A stretch of DNA of 9,754 nucleotides from NCBI GenBank assembly GCA_013138705.1, contig WTCF01000111.1:1-9754 (forward strand), written 5' to 3'. The notes beneath the pieces were generated by a model. The model was not told the DNA's origin and did not search any database. It worked only from the letters and a program-made list of their open reading frames with translations. Each line of letters opens with the position of its first letter. Position 1 is the stretch's first letter. The stretch comes from Deltaproteobacteria bacterium (GTDB lineage Bacteria > Desulfobacterota > Dissulfuribacteria > Dissulfuribacterales > UBA3076). The position numbers and the translations under genes were made by a program. Below are positions 7,060 to 9,754 of the stretch, one piece after another.

Positions 7060-7677
7060 ATGACAAAGATAAAAAGGGCACTCATTAGCGTAACTGATAA
7101 GGCAGGTGTGGCAGAACTGGCTAAAGAACTTGAGGATATGGGTGTAGAGATCGTATCTACCGGCGGTACAGCGCGAGTAATAAGAGAAGCGGACATTTCT
7201 GTAAAGGATGTTTCAGATCTTACTGGTTTTCCGGAGATGATGGATGGCCGGGTGAAGACTTTACACCCTATGGTCCATGGCGGCATCCTGGCCCTTCGTG
7301 ACAATGCCGGCCACATGCAACAGATGGAAGACCACGCTATTCCTTCTATTGATATGGTAGTGGTAAATCTTTATGCCTTTGAAAAAACCGTGGCCAAAGA
7401 AGGTGTGAGTTTGGCTGATGCCATTGAGAATATTGATATCGGGGGACCGACCCTGCTTCGTTCTTCTGCAAAGAACTTCCGGTATGTGACTGTGGTTGTA
7501 GATCCATCTGATTATTCAAAGGTGCTTGGAGAAATGAAGGCCAATGACGGAGCCACTACCCTGACCACACGTTTTGAACTGGCCAGAAAGGTCTTTATTA
7601 CAACAAATAAGTATGATAAGGCCATTGCCGGCTATCTGGAGGGAATCGACCTACGGAAGGACCCATATTTTATTTAG
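7060..7677 (+). CDS. Stand-alone IMP cyclohydrolase (PurH N-terminal domain only)
   Basis: Performs the last step of IMP synthesis, closing the ring of 5-formamidoimidazole-4-carboxamide ribotide. The 205 residues correspond to the MGS-like N-terminal domain of the usual bifunctional PurH (about 510-530 residues): SVTDKAG near the start, STGGTARVI (33-41), [15 protein letters not shown] (56-70) and [18 protein letters not shown] (123-140). The residues assigned to cyclohydrolase catalysis in human ATIC are all present here: K66, Y105, D126 and K138. The protein ends cleanly at the domain boundary, after a [11 protein letters not shown] segment, with TAG followed at once by TGA. The downstream DNA encodes AroD, not AICAR transformylase, so this is a split form rather than a frameshift. 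The transformylase must be encoded elsewhere. The ATG at 7060 has only a weak AAAGGCGG upstream. It lies 61 bp after tRNA-Pro and 28 bp before aroD, so an operon with aroD is likely. Confidence 0.93.
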   Translation: MTKIKRALISVTDKAGVAELAKELEDMGVEIVSTGGTARVIREADISVKDVSDLTGFPEMMDGRVKTLHPMVHGGILALRDNAGHMQQMEDHAIPSIDMVVVNLYAFEKTVAKEGVSLADAIENIDIGGPTLLRSSAKNFRYVTVVVDPSDYSKVLGEMKANDGATTLTTRFELARKVFITTNKYDKAIAGYLEGIDLRKDPYFI

Positions 7678-7696
7678 TGATTTAGTGATTTAGTGA
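7673..7696. repeat. Three-copy 8-bp tandem repeat between the IMP cyclohydrolase gene and aroD
   Basis: Three exact copies of TTTAGTGA (7673-7680, 7681-7688, 7689-7696). The first copy contains the cyclohydrolase stop TAG (7675-7677) and a following TGA. Because the unit is 8 bp, its TAG and TGA fall in all three plus-strand frames; the complement, with TAA, does the same on the minus strand. The array occupies the place where an aroD ribosome binding site would be expected. Confidence 0.95.
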
Positions 7697-7705
7697 TTGT
7701 CTCGC

Positions 7706-8395
7706 ATGATCTGTGTCTCCCTGGCTGAACCTACATGTGACGTCCTGCTGAAGCGTCTGCAACAGGTGGCGGCAAAAGCCGATATGGCAGAAGTCCGTCT
7801 GGATGCTCTTGCAGATGTGGAATCCCTGGATTTTGTGAGTTTAATAAAAGACCGCCCCTGCCCCCTTATTTTTACTAATAGATCCTCAGCAGAAGGGGGT
7901 CTTTTTTCAGGTTCGGAAGAGGAGCGAATCAGCCTTTTGGAAAAGGCCATATCAGCAGGGGCGGATTACGTTGATATTGAACTCAGAACAGATCCGGCCT
8001 TAAGGGATGCCATAGTAAAAAAGGTTCGTGAAGCCGGGACAAAGCTCATCATTTCCTATCATGATTTTTCTTGCACTCCCGAGAAGGAAAAATTGATCGA
8101 AGTATTTGATTCGGAAAGACAGGCCGGGGCAGACATTGGGAAGATAGTCACCATGGCCGCGGGTCCACAGGATGTCTTGAAAGTTTTTTCGCTGTATTTT
8201 AAGGCGCTGGATGAGGGGTTTTCTTTGATAGCCTTCTGTATGGGGCCTTTTGGAAAGATGAGCAGGCTGGCCTGCCTGGCGATGGGGGCTTATCTGACCT
8301 ATGCGTCTCCAGCCAGGGGTCATGAGGCTGCTCCAGGGCAAATACCTCTTGATGACTTGAGGGCTATGGTTGATTGCTTGAACGATACGCGATAA
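7706..8395 (+). CDS. aroD: Type I 3-dehydroquinate dehydratase AroD
   Basis: Third step of the shikimate pathway: dehydrates 3-dehydroquinate to 3-dehydroshikimate through a Schiff base on lysine. The 229-residue protein is a normal single-domain TIM barrel of the type I class. Visible active-site residues are E29 and R31 in AEVRLDAL, R59 in TNRSSAEGG, E92 in VDIELR, catalytic H119 in ISYHDF, Schiff-base K146 in GADIGKIVTMA, R187 in GKMSRL and Q212 in APGQIPLDDL. ATG 7706 gives the common family start MICVSLAEPT. A TTG at 7697, three codons earlier, is possible, and an in-frame TGA at 7694 rules out anything longer. Neither start has a Shine-Dalgarno: the leader is a TTTAGTGA repeat. Translation may depend on coupling to the cyclohydrolase gene ending 28 bp upstream. 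No other shikimate gene lies in the window. Confidence 0.95.
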   Translation: MICVSLAEPTCDVLLKRLQQVAAKADMAEVRLDALADVESLDFVSLIKDRPCPLIFTNRSSAEGGLFSGSEEERISLLEKAISAGADYVDIELRTDPALRDAIVKKVREAGTKLIISYHDFSCTPEKEKLIEVFDSERQAGADIGKIVTMAAGPQDVLKVFSLYFKALDEGFSLIAFCMGPFGKMSRLACLAMGAYLTYASPARGHEAAPGQIPLDDLRAMVDCLNDTR

Positions 8396-8435
8396 AAGAA
8401 TTTTGGAGATATCTTTTTTAGGGGCGCTTATCCTC

Positions 8436-8464
8436 TTGACTTAATGGGTTTTTTTCTTTAACGT
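8436..8464 (+). promoter_or_regulatory. Possible promoter of the IHF-alpha gene
   Basis: TTGACT (8436-8441) is a good -35 element, but the -10 at 17-base spacing is the poor TAACGT (8459-8464). A better TATTAA lies five bases further on, giving a 22-base spacing that is too long. The 141-bp gap after aroD and a long leader make an independent promoter plausible. Confidence 0.35.
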
Positions 8465-8520
8465 ATTAATGTTTTGGAATTTGTAACAGCTCCCCTGAGA
8501 TTTATCTTATGTGTTTGGAG

Positions 8521-8526
8521 AGGAGG
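8521..8526 (+). promoter_or_regulatory. Ribosome binding site that fixes the IHF-alpha start
   Basis: AGGAGG lies ten bases before ATG 8537, within a longer GGAGAGGAGGG purine run. It supports the 97-residue form over a reading from TTG 8474 that would add 21 residues unlike the family. Confidence 0.8.
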
Positions 8527-8536
8527 GTGTCTCAAC

Positions 8537-8830
8537 ATGACCTTAACTAAGGCAGATCTTGTAAGTCGTATATATAGAAGTAAAAAACTGAGCAAAATAG
8601 AGTCTGCTCAAGCTGTAGAGAGCTTGCTCAAAATAATTAAAGATCGTCTTGAGGCAGGAGAGAACGTTCTTGTTAGCGGTTTTGGTAAATTTTCTGTCAA
8701 GGATAAGAGATCCAGGCGTGGCAGAAACCCGCATACAGGAGAGGACCTGATCCTTGCTCCTCGAAGAGTCGTGACTTTTCGGCCTTCAGGAGTGCTGCGT
8801 CAAAAAATAAACGGAAAGACCGGAAAGTAA
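8537..8830 (+). CDS. ihfA: Integration host factor alpha-type DNA-bending protein
   Basis: Small nucleoid protein of the HU/IHF family, which bends DNA sharply at specific sites and helps transcription, recombination and replication. The 97 residues match IHF-alpha (99 in E. coli): MTLTKADLVSRIY at the start, helix-rich N-terminal half, VSGFGKF (46-52), and the beta-arm RRGRNPHTGEDL with P65 at the tip, the proline that intercalates into DNA. RRVVTFRPS (76-84) follows. MTLTKADL and the RRVVTFRP stretch favour the alpha subunit over HU or IHF-beta, but the subunit call is by resemblance only. The stop overlaps a CGGAA/TTCCG hairpin (8821-8835), which may contribute to termination. It stands alone, not in the pheT-ihfA order of enterics. 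Confidence 0.88.
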   Translation: MTLTKADLVSRIYRSKKLSKIESAQAVESLLKIIKDRLEAGENVLVSGFGKFSVKDKRSRRGRNPHTGEDLILAPRRVVTFRPSGVLRQKINGKTGK

Positions 8831-8854
8831 TTCCGCTAAAAAATCAGCAATCTT

Positions 8855-8887
8855 AAATTCAAAATTCAAAATTTAGAATTCAAAATT
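8855..8887. repeat. AT-rich heptamer tandem repeat
   Basis: Four 7-bp units in a row (AAATTCA twice, AAATTTA, GAATTCA; 8855-8882) and a partial fifth. It lies between the end of the IHF-alpha gene and the hairpin downstream of tRNA-Leu. Confidence 0.85.
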
Positions 8888-8916
8888 GTGTCTGAACCGC
8901 TTTTCCGTTCAGACAC
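8888..8916 (-). terminator. Hairpin downstream of tRNA-Leu, probable terminator
   Basis: Perfect 10-bp inverted repeat GTGTCTGAAC/GTTCAGACAC with a 9-base loop. On the minus strand it begins four bases after the tRNA-Leu CCA end and is followed by AATTTT, a modest U-tract. It could also stop plus-strand transcripts coming from the IHF-alpha gene. Confidence 0.6.
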
Positions 8917-8920
8917 TAGG

Positions 8921-9008
8921 TGGTGCCGAAGGGGAGATTCGAACTCCCACGGATATACTGTCCACTAGATCCTGAATCTAGCGCGTCTACCAATTCCGCC
9001 ACTTCGGC
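8921..9008 (-). tRNA. tRNA-Leu (anticodon CAG)
   Basis: An 88-base tRNA with a long variable arm, as expected for class II tRNAs. The acceptor GCCGAAG pairs with CTTCGGC, followed by discriminator A and an encoded CCA. The anticodon stem CTAGA/TCTAG closes the loop TTCAGGA, giving anticodon CAG (codon CTG). The T arm GGGAG-TTCGAAT-CTCCC is present. It lies opposite to the flanking genes and has its own promoter and hairpin. Confidence 0.97.
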
Positions 9009-9020
9009 TGAACGAAAATC

Positions 9021-9049
9021 ATTAAATAGACAGTGCTTGCACTTGTCAA
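9021..9049 (-). promoter_or_regulatory. Sigma70-type promoter of tRNA-Leu
   Basis: On the minus strand: perfect -35 TTGACA (9049-9044), a 17-base spacer, -10 TTTAAT (9026-9021), and the tRNA 12 bases further on. The spacer holds a small inverted repeat AGTGC-TT-GCACT (9032-9043 on the plus strand), of unknown meaning. Confidence 0.8.
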
Positions 9050-9132
9050 GGGGCCATTGTACTGTCTGCTGACCAAATAGTAAATGAATGTCTAAAGCAG
9101 AGACTACAACCACAAACTGAAAAAGATTTGAA

Positions 9133-9754
9133 ATGAAGGTTTACAAAGGCCTGCACGAAATTAAAAAACCATTTTATCGGCCTGCACTGACCATAGGTAA
9201 CTTTGACGGAGTACATCTGGGGCATCAGGCCCTTTTCCGCCGGGTAGTGGAGCTTGCAGGGCCAAGAAACGGGGACACGGTAGCCCTTACCTTTGAGCCT
9301 CATCCCATGAAGGTCTTAAGGCCTCAAAATCCACCAAAACTTATTTCAACCATGGACTATAAGGTGGAGTTGATAACTGAGGCTGGAATTGAACACCTGA
9401 TTCGCCTACCCTTTACCAAAGAGCTTGCAGGCACGTCCGCCCACGATTTTGTCAATAAAATACTTCACCAGACTATAGGGGTGGAGGATCTGGTCGTGGG
9501 TTATGATTATGCCTTTGGCAAGGGCCGGCAGGGAAACATATCTTTACTCCAGGCCATGGGATACAAGCTTGGATTTAACGTACATGTTATCTCCCCTGTT
9601 TCTGTGGAAGGCATGGTAGTCAGCAGTACTAATGTCAGGGAACATGTAACCCGGGGCGAGATGAAAAAGGTCCGGCTCCTCCTTGGAAGGTATTACCAGA
9701 TTCATGGAATCGTACAGGAAGGAATACGTCGAGGCGGTCCGGTCGTAGGCTTTC
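9133..9754 (+). CDS. ribF: Bifunctional riboflavin kinase/FAD synthetase RibF, N-terminal part (cut by the window edge)
   Basis: Makes FMN from riboflavin and FAD from FMN in the cytoplasm. The first 207 codons are present. The N-terminal FAD synthetase (nucleotidyltransferase) domain shows TIGNFDGVHLGHQ (20-32, with the HxGH nucleotide-binding motif at 28-31), ALTFEPHP (51-58), VGYDYAFGKGRQGN (122-135) and the SSTNVRE motif (164-170). The flavokinase domain begins near LLGRYYQIHGIVQEG (183-197), and the frame ends at GGPVVGF, just before the expected TAN motif. The ATG at 9133 matches the family start, with only a weak AAAAGA upstream. It reads away from the divergent tRNA-Leu, leaving 124 bp for both promoters; none is obvious for ribF. 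Confidence 0.95.
   Translation, partial: MKVYKGLHEIKKPFYRPALTIGNFDGVHLGHQALFRRVVELAGPRNGDTVALTFEPHPMKVLRPQNPPKLISTMDYKVELITEAGIEHLIRLPFTKELAGTSAHDFVNKILHQTIGVEDLVVGYDYAFGKGRQGNISLLQAMGYKLGFNVHVISPVSVEGMVVSSTNVREHVTRGEMKKVRLLLGRYYQIHGIVQEGIRRGGPVVGF

Noticed and set aside
6933..7316. A 127-residue minus-strand frame ending in DLNLRPQRPERCALPD
   Set aside because: The C-terminal text is the antisense of tRNA-Pro, a well-known false protein signature, and the rest is the shadow of the IMP cyclohydrolase gene.
7060..7677. Truncated or frameshifted purH pseudogene
   Set aside because: The frame ends at the domain boundary with all catalytic residues intact, and no transformylase sequence follows in any frame.
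8916..9113. A 65-residue minus-strand frame with AEVAELVDALDSGSS and RGSSNLP
   Set aside because: This is the tRNA-Leu gene read as protein, a common false prediction.

Overview
This looks like a chromosomal housekeeping segment of a Gram-negative, probably anaerobic bacterium. An IHF-alpha-type DNA-bending protein, a stand-alone IMP cyclohydrolase, a fused SecDF, a CbiA-type amidase and strong sigma70-like TTGACA promoters together suggest Desulfobacterota (the former Deltaproteobacteria). That placement is inference, because no rRNA or other decisive marker is in the window. I see no defence system, phage, transposase gene or CRISPR array.

Left half, all on the minus strand (reading right to left): an Mth938-like small protein (6541-6191) overlaps a cobyrinate a,c-diamide synthase-type amidase (6197-4731). 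Then come a roughly 180-bp palindromic MITE-like element (4400-4577), a fused SecD-SecF translocase subunit (4344-1771), MurA (1681-419) and the first 64 codons of moaA, cut by the left edge (194-1).

Right half, mostly on the plus strand: tRNA-Pro(CGG) with its own promoter (6922-6998), an IMP cyclohydrolase without the transformylase half of PurH (7060-7677), type I 3-dehydroquinate dehydratase AroD (7706-8395), IHF-alpha (8537-8830), a minus-strand tRNA-Leu(CAG) with promoter and terminator-like hairpin (9049-8888), and the first 207 codons of ribF (9133 to the right edge).

The genes serve general functions: cell wall precursors, protein export, molybdenum cofactor, corrinoid or siroheme amidation, purines, shikimate, flavins and nucleoid structure. 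The least ordinary part is the intergenic DNA. Most gaps between genes carry either short-period tandem repeats (periods 7, 8 or 10) or palindromic elements. Three of these reach a stop codon of a neighbouring gene (murA, secDF, purH), and two fill the leader just upstream of a start codon that has no Shine-Dalgarno (murA, aroD). If there is something under-described here, it is this population of small intergenic elements rather than any protein.
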